Source: Xanthobacteraceae bacterium
GTDB taxonomy: Bacteria; Pseudomonadota; Alphaproteobacteria; Rhizobiales; Xanthobacteraceae
NCBI GenBank assembly: GCA_030043285.1
Contig: JASHXZ010000254.1
Span: 1-5,457 of the forward strand
DNA length: 5,457 bases
Direction of reading: 5' to 3'
Position 1 is the stretch's first letter; each line of letters starts with the position of its first letter. Shown here in pieces: positions 1-5,439 of the stretch. The position numbers were made by a program, and so were the translations under genes. The notes beneath the pieces are model-generated. The model saw only the letters and a program-made list of their open reading frames with translations. It did not search any database and was not told the origin of the DNA.

Positions 1-580
1 TGCCGCTGCGTGGTGGAGCGCGATCACCATCGCTGCCTTGTTGTTCGGCTCGCACACGACCCAAATAACTCAAATAATCCAACGGGTGCCTGACCCAATT
101 CAAGCCGCGCTTTACGCGCGCCACATACAATGACCTCGGCGACTGCCACGATCCGGTGGCGCCAACCAATCCAACGCCGGGCACATCGAGCGCGTCATCG
201 AATTTTTTGAGCCAGTGGTCGGCAAGCAACTCGGTGAAGGTGTTGAAAAAGATGAGACGTGGATTTGTGACAAGCGCCGCAGCGGCAAAATAAGAGCCGA
301 TGTCATAGCCTCTGTCATCAAGCTGGATGGAATGAAACGGCAGATCGGCAAATAACGCCTGCGCCGCAATAAACGACGTTGTAGTGGGAAAGCCCTTGAA
401 TATCACATGGAGGTCGTGCTCAAGGCCGGCCGGCCGGGCACGATAGCTGTCCAGGAAGCGGCGGACCGGGCGCTCTCCCTCGGCGAACCGGCAAAGATAA
501 AAGACGCCGATCTGAGCCAAGCTACTGAACCCCGTGAAGCGCGAACATGCGCTGCGCGCCCGCAAGCCTGCCGGGCGCAT
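1..580 (-). CDS. Glycosyltransferase-like hypothetical protein, 3' end cut by the window edge
   Basis: The complement strand is open from a stop at 602-604 to the left edge. From the first ATG (578-580) it gives 193 residues with no stop in view. After a short Arg-rich start (residues 2-14), the text reads like a real protein: IGVFYLCRFAEG (24-35), RRFLDSYRA (40-48), HDLHVIFKGFP (55-65), LDDRGYDIGSYFAAA (87-101), LIFFNTFTELLADHWL (109-124) and PGVGLVGATGSW (134-145). The aspartate-rich RGYDIGSY block, the FNTF strand and the GLVGATGS block resemble the GT-A-like fold of family 2 glycosyltransferases. However, the usual DxD is replaced by N113-T-F-T, so catalysis is not assured. No signal peptide or membrane segment is seen. 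It is transcribed away from the deoxysugar operon and could act in assembling the same glycan (inference). Codons such as ATA, ACA and TTA make it look slightly more AT-rich than the operon. That this is coding is fairly sure. The function is a guess. Confidence 0.7.
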   Translation of the reverse strand, partial: MRPAGLRARSACSRFTGFSSLAQIGVFYLCRFAEGERPVRRFLDSYRARPAGLEHDLHVIFKGFPTTTSFIAAQALFADLPFHSIQLDDRGYDIGSYFAAAALVTNPRLIFFNTFTELLADHWLKKFDDALDVPGVGLVGATGSWQSPRSLYVARVKRGLNWVRHPLDYLSYLGRVRAEQQGSDGDRAPPRSG

Positions 581-581
581 G
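546..581. repeat. GC-rich inverted repeats over the start codon of the divergent gene
   Basis: GCGCCCG at 556-562 is matched by CGGGCGC at 572-578 with a 9-nt loop. An overlapping pair, CATGCGC at 546-552 and GCGCATG at 575-581, competes for the same right arm. In the - strand transcript either hairpin would bury the ATG at 578-580. In DNA this GC-rich, 7-bp arms can arise by chance inside codons 1-11, so a role in translation control is only a possibility. Confidence 0.25.
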
Positions 582-695
582 ACCCTACAGGCGCCTGCCG
601 GCTAAGATCAAGGCGCTGTTTGGTACGAGTCCGCCTGGGCTCGACACATGATGCCCTCGCGGCGACGGCTGCGGCGCGAGTGCATTGTTTGTGTA

Positions 696-725
696 TTGCT
701 TGGCAGCCGCCAATGCTGCTATCCG
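696..725 (+). promoter_or_regulatory. Weak sigma70-like promoter candidate for the deoxysugar operon
   Basis: TTGCTT (696-701) and TATCCG (720-725) are separated by 18 nt and would place the transcript start near 732, about 19 nt before the GTG of rfbF. Each box matches the consensus at only three or four positions. The call rests mainly on position and spacing. Confidence 0.22.
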
Positions 726-740
726 ACTGTGATTGCTTGC

Positions 741-748
741 GGGGGAAG
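741..748 (+). promoter_or_regulatory. Shine-Dalgarno that favours the GTG start of rfbF
   Basis: GGGGGAAG lies just upstream of GTG 751 (about 4 nt after the GGGGGA core). It falls inside the coding stretch if the alternative TTG at 733 is used. It therefore supports 751, which also puts the first beta strand at the usual distance from the N terminus. Confidence 0.45.
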
Positions 749-750
749 CC

Positions 751-1530
751 GTGGACATCGGCAAAGTGGTCATACTGGCCGGAGGCTTCGGCAGCCGGCT
801 TGCCGAAGAAACCGAGATCCGGCCGAAGCCTCTGGTCGAGATCGGCGGCCGTCCGATCCTCTGGCACATCATGCAGATCTATTCGACGTTCGGCTTGCAC
901 GACTTCGTCATCTGCCTTGGCTACAAGGGCTACATGATCAAGGAGTACTTCGCCAATTACGACTTGCATACGAGCGACGTGACGTTCGATCTGTCGAACA
1001 ATTCGACGATCGTCCACCACCGCCGCGCCGAGCCATGGCGGGTGACGCTGGTCGACACTGGTGACGTGACGATGACCGGCGGCCGCATCCGCCGCGTTCG
1101 CGACCACATCGGCGACAAGGCCTTTTGCCTCACCTACGGCGACGGCGTCGCTCGGATCGACATCGCCAAGCTCATCGCCTTTCACCAGGCGCACCGGCTG
1201 CTCGCGACGATCACGGCGGTGCAGCCCCCAGGCCGTTTTGGCGCACTCGAGATCGATGCCGCCGACGTGGTTCGCAGCTTCAAGGAGAAGCCGCAGGGCG
1301 ACGGCACCTGGATCAATGGCGGCTTTCTGGTGCTATCGCCAGAGGTGATCAATCATATCGAGGGCGACGAGACGGTGTTCGAGCAGGCGCCGCTGCAAGA
1401 CCTGAGCGCGAAGGGGCAGCTCGCGGCGTATCGGCACGCCGGGTTCTGGCATCCGATGGACACGCTGCGCGACAAACGCTACCTGGAGGAGCTCTGGCGA
1501 ACCGGCAACGCGCCTTGGAAGGTCTGGTGA
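751..1530 (+). CDS. rfbF: Glucose-1-phosphate cytidylyltransferase
   Basis: It makes CDP-glucose and pyrophosphate from CTP and glucose 1-phosphate in the cytoplasm, the entry step to CDP-linked deoxysugars. From GTG 751 the protein has 259 residues, close to the usual length of about 257 for RfbF/DdhA. The nucleotidyltransferase signature is complete: ILAGGFGSRLAEET (8-21), RPKP (24-27), EIGGRPILWHIM (30-41), the metal-binding YGDG (129-132, Asp131), FKEKP (177-181) and WINGGF (187-192). FVICLGYKGYMIKEYF, TLVDTG (99-104), QPPGRFGAL (158-166), MDTLRDK and the C-terminal APWKVW are typical of the cytidylyl branch rather than the thymidylyl (RmlA) or uridylyl (GalU) branch. A TTG at 733 would add six residues. 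It is first in the operon, with the next ATG 3 nt after its stop. No active-site residue appears lost. Confidence in the reaction is high. Confidence 0.95.
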   Translation: MDIGKVVILAGGFGSRLAEETEIRPKPLVEIGGRPILWHIMQIYSTFGLHDFVICLGYKGYMIKEYFANYDLHTSDVTFDLSNNSTIVHHRRAEPWRVTLVDTGDVTMTGGRIRRVRDHIGDKAFCLTYGDGVARIDIAKLIAFHQAHRLLATITAVQPPGRFGALEIDAADVVRSFKEKPQGDGTWINGGFLVLSPEVINHIEGDETVFEQAPLQDLSAKGQLAAYRHAGFWHPMDTLRDKRYLEELWRTGNAPWKVW

Positions 1531-1533
1531 GCG

Positions 1534-2604
1534 ATGCGCGTTCTGATCACCGGCAATATGGGCTATGTCGGCCCGGTACTCGTGCGCCATCTGCGTGGCG
1601 TGATGCCGGGCGCCTACATCGCCGGGTTTGACAGCGGCTTCTTTGCCCATTGCCTGACCTCGAACGAGCTGCCGGAGCGACTCATCGATACCCAGCATTT
1701 CGGCGACGTGCGCGCGGTCTCGGTTGCCGATCTGGAAGGCTTTGATGCCGTCGTGCATCTTGCCGCTGTCTCGAACGATCCGATGGGAAACCGCTTTGGC
1801 GCTGTCACCGAGGCGATCAATCATCGCGCCAGCGTCGCGGTCGCCCAGGTCGCGGCCGCCGCCGGAGTCAAGAATTTCGTATTCGCCTCGAGCTGCAGCG
1901 TTTACGGCATTGCGGGCGACGGCCGCGCCCGCTCCGAGCAAGACCAGCTCAACCCGTTGACCGCGTACGCACGATCCAAGATCGCTACCGAAGATTCGCT
2001 GCGGCAACTCGATCTCGACGGCATGGTGGCGACCTCGTTGCGTTTTGCCACGGCGTGCGGGATGTCGGAGCGGTTACGCCTCGATCTGGTGCTCAACGAT
2101 TTCGTCGCTTGCGCACTATCGTCCCACGAGATCACCGTGCTCAGCGACGGCACTCCATGGCGACCTCTGATCGACGTGCACGATATGGCCCGCGCCGTCG
2201 AATGGGCGCTGTCGCGGCCGGCAGACCAAGGCGGCGCCTTTCTGGCACTCAACGTCGGCTCCGACAGCTGGAATTACCAGGTAAAGGATTTGGCGCAGGC
2301 GGTCGCGGATGCTGTTCCCGGCACGACCGTGTCAATCAATAGAGCGGCACAGCCTGACGGCCGATCGTACAAAGTCGATTTCGGCCTTTTCCGCAATCTT
2401 GCGCCCGAGCATCAGCCACGCAAAACGCTTGAATCGACCATCGCCGCGCTCGATGGCGGCTTGCGCGCCATCTGCTTTGCCGATGCCGATTTCCGACAAT
2501 CCCAGCTGATCCGGCTGCGGGTGCTGGAGCGCCATATCGAAGAAGGCCGCCTCGATGAAGATTTGAGCTGGTGCGCGCAACCGACCCACGGTCTTGTCTC
2601 GTGA
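1534..2604 (+). CDS. NAD(P)-dependent sugar-nucleotide epimerase/reductase, extended SDR family
   Basis: A 356-residue extended short-chain dehydrogenase with a Rossmann nucleotide-binding loop TGNMGYVG (6-13), HLAAVSNDPMG (75-85), the active-site strand SSCSVYG (119-125) and the catalytic pair YARSK (Tyr145, Lys149). The substrate half carries SLRFATACG (168-176), PWRPLIDVHDMARA (208-221) and LNVGS (240-244). A C-terminal tail near 335-345 (EEGRLDEDLSW) recurs in SDRs from similar clusters. The SSxS-VYG strand has Cys-Ser where 4,6-dehydratases have Asp-Glu, so it is more likely a C4 epimerase or ketoreductase acting on a CDP-sugar than the missing dehydratase. The ATG lies 3 nt after the rfbF stop, with GGTGAG just upstream, and is translationally linked to it. 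The fold is certain. The exact substrate and position attacked are not readable from sequence. Confidence 0.88.
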   Translation: MRVLITGNMGYVGPVLVRHLRGVMPGAYIAGFDSGFFAHCLTSNELPERLIDTQHFGDVRAVSVADLEGFDAVVHLAAVSNDPMGNRFGAVTEAINHRASVAVAQVAAAAGVKNFVFASSCSVYGIAGDGRARSEQDQLNPLTAYARSKIATEDSLRQLDLDGMVATSLRFATACGMSERLRLDLVLNDFVACALSSHEITVLSDGTPWRPLIDVHDMARAVEWALSRPADQGGAFLALNVGSDSWNYQVKDLAQAVADAVPGTTVSINRAAQPDGRSYKVDFGLFRNLAPEHQPRKTLESTIAALDGGLRAICFADADFRQSQLIRLRVLERHIEEGRLDEDLSWCAQPTHGLVS

Positions 2605-2614
2605 GCGCGCAGCC

Positions 2615-3121
2615 TTGACGGAGCGCATCGCCAAACGCTGCCGCTTCTGCAACGCCGATCTGAAGCGAACCTTCGTCGATCTCGGCCGCTCGCCGCTCGC
2701 CAACTCGCTGCTCAGCGCAGACAATCTCGACCGCGGCGAACCGATCTATCCGCTTCATGCCTATGTCTGCGACAACTGCTTGCTCGTGCAGTTGCAGGAG
2801 TTCGCGTCCGCCGAACATATCTTCAACGATTATCTTTACTTTTCTTCCTATTCACGACTCTGGCTCGATCATTGTCACGACTATGCCGCCGCGATGGCAA
2901 AGCGGTATCAGCTCGACGCCAGCTCGCTGGTCGTGGAAGTCGCCAGCAACGACGGCTATCTCTTGCAATATTTTAAGGAGCGCGGCATCGGCGTGCTCGG
3001 CGTCGAGCCGGCCGCCAACGTCGCCAGAGTGGCGCAGGACAAGGACATCGCGACCGAAATTGCTTTTTTGGCGTTGAAACCGCACGCCGGCTGCGGAACG
3101 CCGGCAAATCAGCCGATCTGA
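2615..3121 (+). CDS. Sugar C-methyltransferase, N-terminal part (frame broken at 3064-3070)
   Basis: N-terminal half of a SAM-dependent sugar C-methyltransferase of the NovU/TylC3/TcaB9 type, which methylates a ring carbon next to the keto group of an NDP-4-keto-6-deoxysugar. From TTG 2615 it shows a zinc-binding domain (Cys9, Cys12, Cys52, Cys55), VDLGRSPLAN (21-30), the family block DYLYFSSYSRLWLDH (72-86), and SAM motif I, EVASNDGY (108-115), with acidic Glu131 ending the second strand. After about residue 151 the text (LALKPHAGCG...) no longer fits the family and stops at 3119-3121. The matching sequence FFGVETARRL continues one frame back. There is no ATG: TTG 2615 has GTGAG 9 nt upstream, and TTG 2594 (seven residues longer, overlapping the previous gene by 11 nt) is the alternative. 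Alone this piece lacks the catalytic half and should be inactive. Confidence 0.82.
   Translation: MTERIAKRCRFCNADLKRTFVDLGRSPLANSLLSADNLDRGEPIYPLHAYVCDNCLLVQLQEFASAEHIFNDYLYFSSYSRLWLDHCHDYAAAMAKRYQLDASSLVVEVASNDGYLLQYFKERGIGVLGVEPAANVARVAQDKDIATEIAFLALKPHAGCGTPANQPI
3064..3070 (+). other. Frameshift site in the methyltransferase: T-run forming a TTTTTTG slippery heptamer
   Basis: The upstream frame reads GCT TTT TTG GCG. The family needs Phe-Phe-Gly here, which appears if the run of six T (3064-3069) had seven, or if the ribosome slips back one base. In the upstream frame the heptamer is T TTT TTG, the X XXY YYZ form of -1 slippery sites, and slipping gives TTT TTT GGC. A small stem (GCCGG 3086-3090 with CCGGC 3101-3105) begins 15 nt downstream, farther than usual for a stimulator. 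A one-base sequencing or assembly loss in the T-run, or a true mutation, is the simplest explanation. Recoding or polymerase slippage is possible. Confidence 0.85.
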
Positions 3122-3855
3122 TGGCGGCCAATAACGTGCTCGCCCATGTGCCCGACCTGCACGACTTCGTCGGCGGCTTCAAACTGCTGCTCAAGCCTTC
3201 GGGGACGGCGACTTTTGAATTTCCGCACCTGCTCAGGCTGATCGAAGAGCGGCAATTCGACACGATCTATCATGAGCATTTCTCTTATTTCTCGTTTCTC
3301 GTGGTCGAAAAGATTTTTGCCGGGCACGGTCTGCGAATCTACGACGTGGAATCGCTCGCCACGCATGGCGGCTCGCTGCGCATTTTCGTCTGCCACGCCG
3401 ATGCTCCGTTTGCCCGCACCGGCAGAGTGGATGACACGATCACGGCGGAGCGCGCGGCCAGCCTCGACCGCATCGGAGGTTATGACGGCTTCGACAAATC
3501 CGTGGCCGACATCAAATGCGCGTTGTTGAGCTTTCTGATCGAAGCGCGCCATGCCGGCAAATCAGTCGTCGGCTACGGCGCCCCGGCCAAAGGTAACACG
3601 CTGCTCAATTACTGCGGCGTCGGGCCCGAGCTCCTGCCCTACACGGTCGATCTCAGCCCGCATAAGCAGGGACGTTATTTGCCGGGCGTACAAATTCCGA
3701 TCTACGCGCCCGACCACATCTTTGCGACCAAGCCGGACTTCGTGCTGATCCTGCCCTGGAACATCAAGGAGGAGATCATGGAGCGCATGGCGGCCATTCG
3801 GCAGTGGGGTGGGCGCTTTGTCGTGCCGATTCCGAAACTCGGCGTCTTGTCCTGA
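3121..3855 (+). CDS. Sugar C-methyltransferase, C-terminal part (same gene, other frame)
   Basis: C-terminal half of the same C-methyltransferase. Its frame is already in-family from 3064 onward (FFGVETARRL, then NAGKSADL) before the ATG at 3121, showing that the two pieces were one protein of about 413 residues, the normal size. Numbered from 3121: NNVLAHVPDLHDF (4-16), FEFPHLLRLIE (32-42), the catalytic YHEHFSYFS (50-58), HGGSLRIF (82-89) and the C-terminal Rossmann-like lobe with GYGAPAKGNTLLNYCG (151-166). In the joined protein the YHEH residues fall near 219-222, close to the Tyr/Glu/His catalytic group described for TcaB9. The upstream stop and this ATG overlap as TGATG, which would allow reinitiation. 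However, the cut lies inside the SAM-binding fold, so two separate working subunits are unlikely. The RmlC-like gene starts 10 nt after its stop. Confidence 0.85.
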   Translation: MAANNVLAHVPDLHDFVGGFKLLLKPSGTATFEFPHLLRLIEERQFDTIYHEHFSYFSFLVVEKIFAGHGLRIYDVESLATHGGSLRIFVCHADAPFARTGRVDDTITAERAASLDRIGGYDGFDKSVADIKCALLSFLIEARHAGKSVVGYGAPAKGNTLLNYCGVGPELLPYTVDLSPHKQGRYLPGVQIPIYAPDHIFATKPDFVLILPWNIKEEIMERMAAIRQWGGRFVVPIPKLGVLS

Positions 3856-3865
3856 CGGGCCGGGC

Positions 3866-4396
3866 ATGAACATTCGTCCAACAGCACTCGCGGGTGTGCT
3901 GGTCGTTGGTCCCGCACCACATGCGGATGAGCGCGGCTTGTTCGCCCGCACCTACGATGCCGCCTTGTTTGCGGCAGCCGGGCTGCCAACCGGCTGGCCG
4001 CAATGCAACACGTCGTGGAATGCGCGCAAGGGAACGCTGCGCGGCCTGCACTATCAGGCGGAGCCGCGCCCGGACCCAAAACTGGTACGCTGCACGCGCG
4101 GCCGCATTTTCGACGTCGCTGTCGATCTGCGCAAAAACTCCGCGAGTTTCGGACGTTGGATCGGCGTCGAGCTTTCCGCGGACAATCGCGAAGCGCTGGC
4201 GATACCTGCCGGCTGCGCCCATGGTTTTTTGACCTTGGAAGACGAGTGCGAGGTCTTCTACATGATGGGCGAGATCTACGTGGCCGAGCTGGCGCGCGGC
4301 GTACGCTGGGATGATCCGGCATTTGCGATCGCATGGCCGGCCGAGCCGGTAACTATGTCGAACAAAGACGCCAGCTGGCCGGATTTTTCGGCATGA
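3866..4396 (+). CDS. dTDP-4-dehydrorhamnose 3,5-epimerase-like protein (RmlC family)
   Basis: A cupin-fold epimerase that acts on C3 and/or C5 of an NDP-4-keto-6-deoxysugar through an enolate. It has 176 residues, near the RmlC norm. Visible landmarks: DERGLFARTY (21-30), LRGLHYQ (58-64) with catalytic base His62, KLVRCTRGRIFDVAVDLR (72-89), FGRWIGVELSADN (95-107), AHGF (118-121), EVFYMMGEIY (129-138) with catalytic acid Tyr132, ELARGVRWDDPAF (141-153), and NKD ending in Asp168, the likely partner of the His. The Lys that usually follows Tyr132 is Met here, and the YY of RmlC is Ile-Tyr, so specificity probably differs from true RmlC. One-position epimerisation, as in NovW or EvaD, is possible. 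A TTG-type extension upstream would run into the methyltransferase gene; the ATG fits the family start. Its stop overlaps the next start as ATGA. The family call is secure and the substrate is inferred. Confidence 0.93.
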   Translation: MNIRPTALAGVLVVGPAPHADERGLFARTYDAALFAAAGLPTGWPQCNTSWNARKGTLRGLHYQAEPRPDPKLVRCTRGRIFDVAVDLRKNSASFGRWIGVELSADNREALAIPAGCAHGFLTLEDECEVFYMMGEIYVAELARGVRWDDPAFAIAWPAEPVTMSNKDASWPDFSA

Positions 4397-5283
4397 AGCG
4401 CGTCCTCGTCACCGGACCGTCGGGTTTCATCGGCACGCACTGCCTGCGCCGGCTGCCGCGGGACGATTGCGAGATCCACGCGGTCAATCGCAGCGGCCGC
4501 GGAGAACCCGGCGCCGGCGTGACTTGGCATGCTGTCGATTTGCGCGACGCCGATCAAATTCTGCCGCTGATTGCCAAGATCCGGCCGACGCATCTGTTGC
4601 ATGGCGCCTGGGTCGCCACGCCGGGGCTTTACGGCCATTCGCCGGAGAATTTCGCGTGGCTGAAGTCGACGATTGCCCTTGCCGACGCGTTCGGCACCCA
4701 CGGCGGTGCGCGCTTTCTCGGCATCGGCAGCTCGGCCGAATACGACCCGGATAAGCGGCCCTGCGTCGAAGACGAGACGCCAATCCGGCCAGCGACCATC
4801 TACGGCAAATGCAAGGCCGCCAGCTGGCTTGCAGTGCAGGCTGCCGCCCAGCGGCACGGATTTTCGGCGGCCTGGGGCCGTCCGTTCCTGCCCTACGGAC
4901 CCGGCGACCCGCCGAAACGTCTCATCCCGTCGGTGCTCGCCGCGCTCCGTACCGGCCAGCCGATTCCGACCACGCATGGCCAGCAGCAGCGAGATTTCAT
5001 CTATGCGCCCGACGCCGCTGACCTTCTGGTCGGGCTGCTGCTGGCGGATGAAGCCGGGGCCTTCAACATCGGCACTGGCCGCGCGACGACCGTCCGCGCC
5101 GTCGTCGAATATCTGGCGTCGCACTGCGGCCGACCCGATCTGCCGCAGTTCGGCGCCATTGCCATGGCTCCGGGCGAACCTGCTGTCCTGGTGGCCGACA
5201 TGAGCAAGGTCGGCAAGCGCTTGGCATGGTCACCGCAAACCGACCTTCATCAAGGTCTCGACTGCATCATCGACGGCACCTGA
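4393..5283 (+). CDS. NAD(P)-dependent sugar-nucleotide reductase/epimerase, extended SDR family
   Basis: A 296-residue extended SDR, unlike the first one in detail. It has the nucleotide loop TGPSGFIG (7-14), VDLRD (48-52), HGAW (70-73), the active-site strand GSSAEYD (112-118), the pair YGKCK (Tyr137, Lys141), GRPFLPYGPGDPPKRLIP (162-179), RDFIY (200-204) and FNIGTGRATTV (224-234). The strand has Ala115 where RmlB-type dehydratases have the catalytic Asp, so a 4,6-dehydratase is unlikely. As the last gene after a methyltransferase and an RmlC-like epimerase, it is best read as the 4-ketoreductase that finishes the sugar, comparable to NovS (inference). Ser114 is the likely third catalytic residue. 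The ATG overlaps the previous stop by 4 nt, so translation is coupled. Another upstream start in frame (near 4333) would lie deep inside the preceding gene and lacks family sequence. Confidence 0.9.
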   Translation: MKRVLVTGPSGFIGTHCLRRLPRDDCEIHAVNRSGRGEPGAGVTWHAVDLRDADQILPLIAKIRPTHLLHGAWVATPGLYGHSPENFAWLKSTIALADAFGTHGGARFLGIGSSAEYDPDKRPCVEDETPIRPATIYGKCKAASWLAVQAAAQRHGFSAAWGRPFLPYGPGDPPKRLIPSVLAALRTGQPIPTTHGQQQRDFIYAPDAADLLVGLLLADEAGAFNIGTGRATTVRAVVEYLASHCGRPDLPQFGAIAMAPGEPAVLVADMSKVGKRLAWSPQTDLHQGLDCIIDGT

Positions 5284-5290
5284 GCGAGCT

Positions 5291-5366
5291 TAGAGCACGT
5301 TCCGCTGTAATTGAATCGAGCTCCTTTCATTCGTCATTGCCGGGCTTGACCCACGGCTGTCCGGCA
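5291..5366. repeat. Degenerate intergenic repeat remnant, Bradyrhizobium-like
   Basis: The segment CGTCATTGCCGGGCTTGACC (5332-5351) matches my memory of a dispersed element common between genes in Bradyrhizobium and relatives. There it normally closes as a perfect GCCGGG-CTTGA-CCCGGC hairpin. Here the right half has decayed, leaving TGCCGG (5338-5343) and CCGGCA (5361-5366) as a 6-bp inverted repeat with a 17-nt loop. The preceding AGAGCACGTTCCGCT stretch (5292-5306) resembles another common rhizobial intergenic repeat. The hairpin follows the operon end by about 55 nt and has no T-run, so a Rho-independent terminator is doubtful. Copy number cannot be seen from one window. Confidence 0.4.
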
Positions 5367-5376
5367 CGATTTGTGC

Positions 5377-5405
5377 TTGAAGAGGTGCACGGCATTGATT
5401 CTACT
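5377..5405 (+). promoter_or_regulatory. Sigma70-like promoter candidate for a gene beyond the right edge
   Basis: TTGAAG (5377-5382) and TCTACT (5400-5405) are spaced by exactly 17 nt, each with four of six consensus positions. Transcription would start near 5412, inside the inverted repeat at 5404-5439 and ahead of a good Shine-Dalgarno. The layout is coherent but the boxes are imperfect. Confidence 0.3.
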
Positions 5406-5439
5406 CGATTTCAGTTGGTGCGAATCATCTGAACTCGAG
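5404..5439. repeat. Imperfect 11-bp inverted repeat, possible operator or 5' leader hairpin
   Basis: CTCGATTTCAG (5404-5414) and CTGAACTCGAG (5429-5439) pair at 10 of 11 positions around a 14-nt loop, with the single mismatch at 5409/5434. It is less GC-rich than the genes, so it is less easily explained by base composition. It overlaps the end of the candidate -10 box and the predicted start of transcription, where a dimeric repressor could bind. As RNA it would be a hairpin ending just before the Shine-Dalgarno. No T-run follows, which argues against a terminator. Confidence 0.45.

Larger units (their letters stand above)
581..750. promoter_or_regulatory. Divergent intergenic region between the glycosyltransferase-like gene and rfbF
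   Basis: This stretch separates the start of the - strand gene (580) from the rfbF start (751) and should hold the promoters for both directions. No convincing reading frame in either direction matches a known protein. On the - strand side an AGGG lies only 2 nt from the ATG, a poorly spaced ribosome site. I see no clear operator palindrome and no riboswitch-like structure. The one promoter candidate toward rfbF is listed separately. Confidence 0.5.

Noticed and set aside
112..369. 85-codon - strand frame near the left edge
   Set aside because: Another frame on the same strand (1-580) carries the conserved-looking protein, so this one is out-of-frame noise.
424..435. Perfect 12-bp palindrome GGCCGGCCGGCC
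   Set aside because: It lies inside the divergent coding region (Arg-Pro-Ala-Gly codons) and is readily produced by GC-rich codon use.
403..1194. Long open frame on the - strand (263 codons) across the rfbF region
   Set aside because: It is antisense to a clear cytidylyltransferase, has biased composition (Val, Ala, Asp, Arg) typical of high-GC shadow frames, and shows no recognisable family motif.
3702..4334. 210-codon - strand frame opposite the methyltransferase end and the RmlC-like gene
   Set aside because: Arg/Pro/Ser-rich composition and no motifs. It crosses two real + strand genes.
4276..5124. 282-codon - strand frame opposite the last SDR gene
   Set aside because: It is a shadow of the well-supported + strand SDR gene. 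It resembles no family, and its length is expected at this GC content.
5286..5366. Rho-independent terminator after the operon
   Set aside because: The GAGCT/AGCTC pair has a 28-nt loop, and the TGCCGG/CCGGCA hairpin is not followed by a run of T, so neither makes a convincing terminator.
5226..5432. 68-codon + strand frame at the right end
   Set aside because: It starts inside the last SDR gene in another frame, and its later part is a translation of the intergenic repeat remnant, a known source of false genes in rhizobia.
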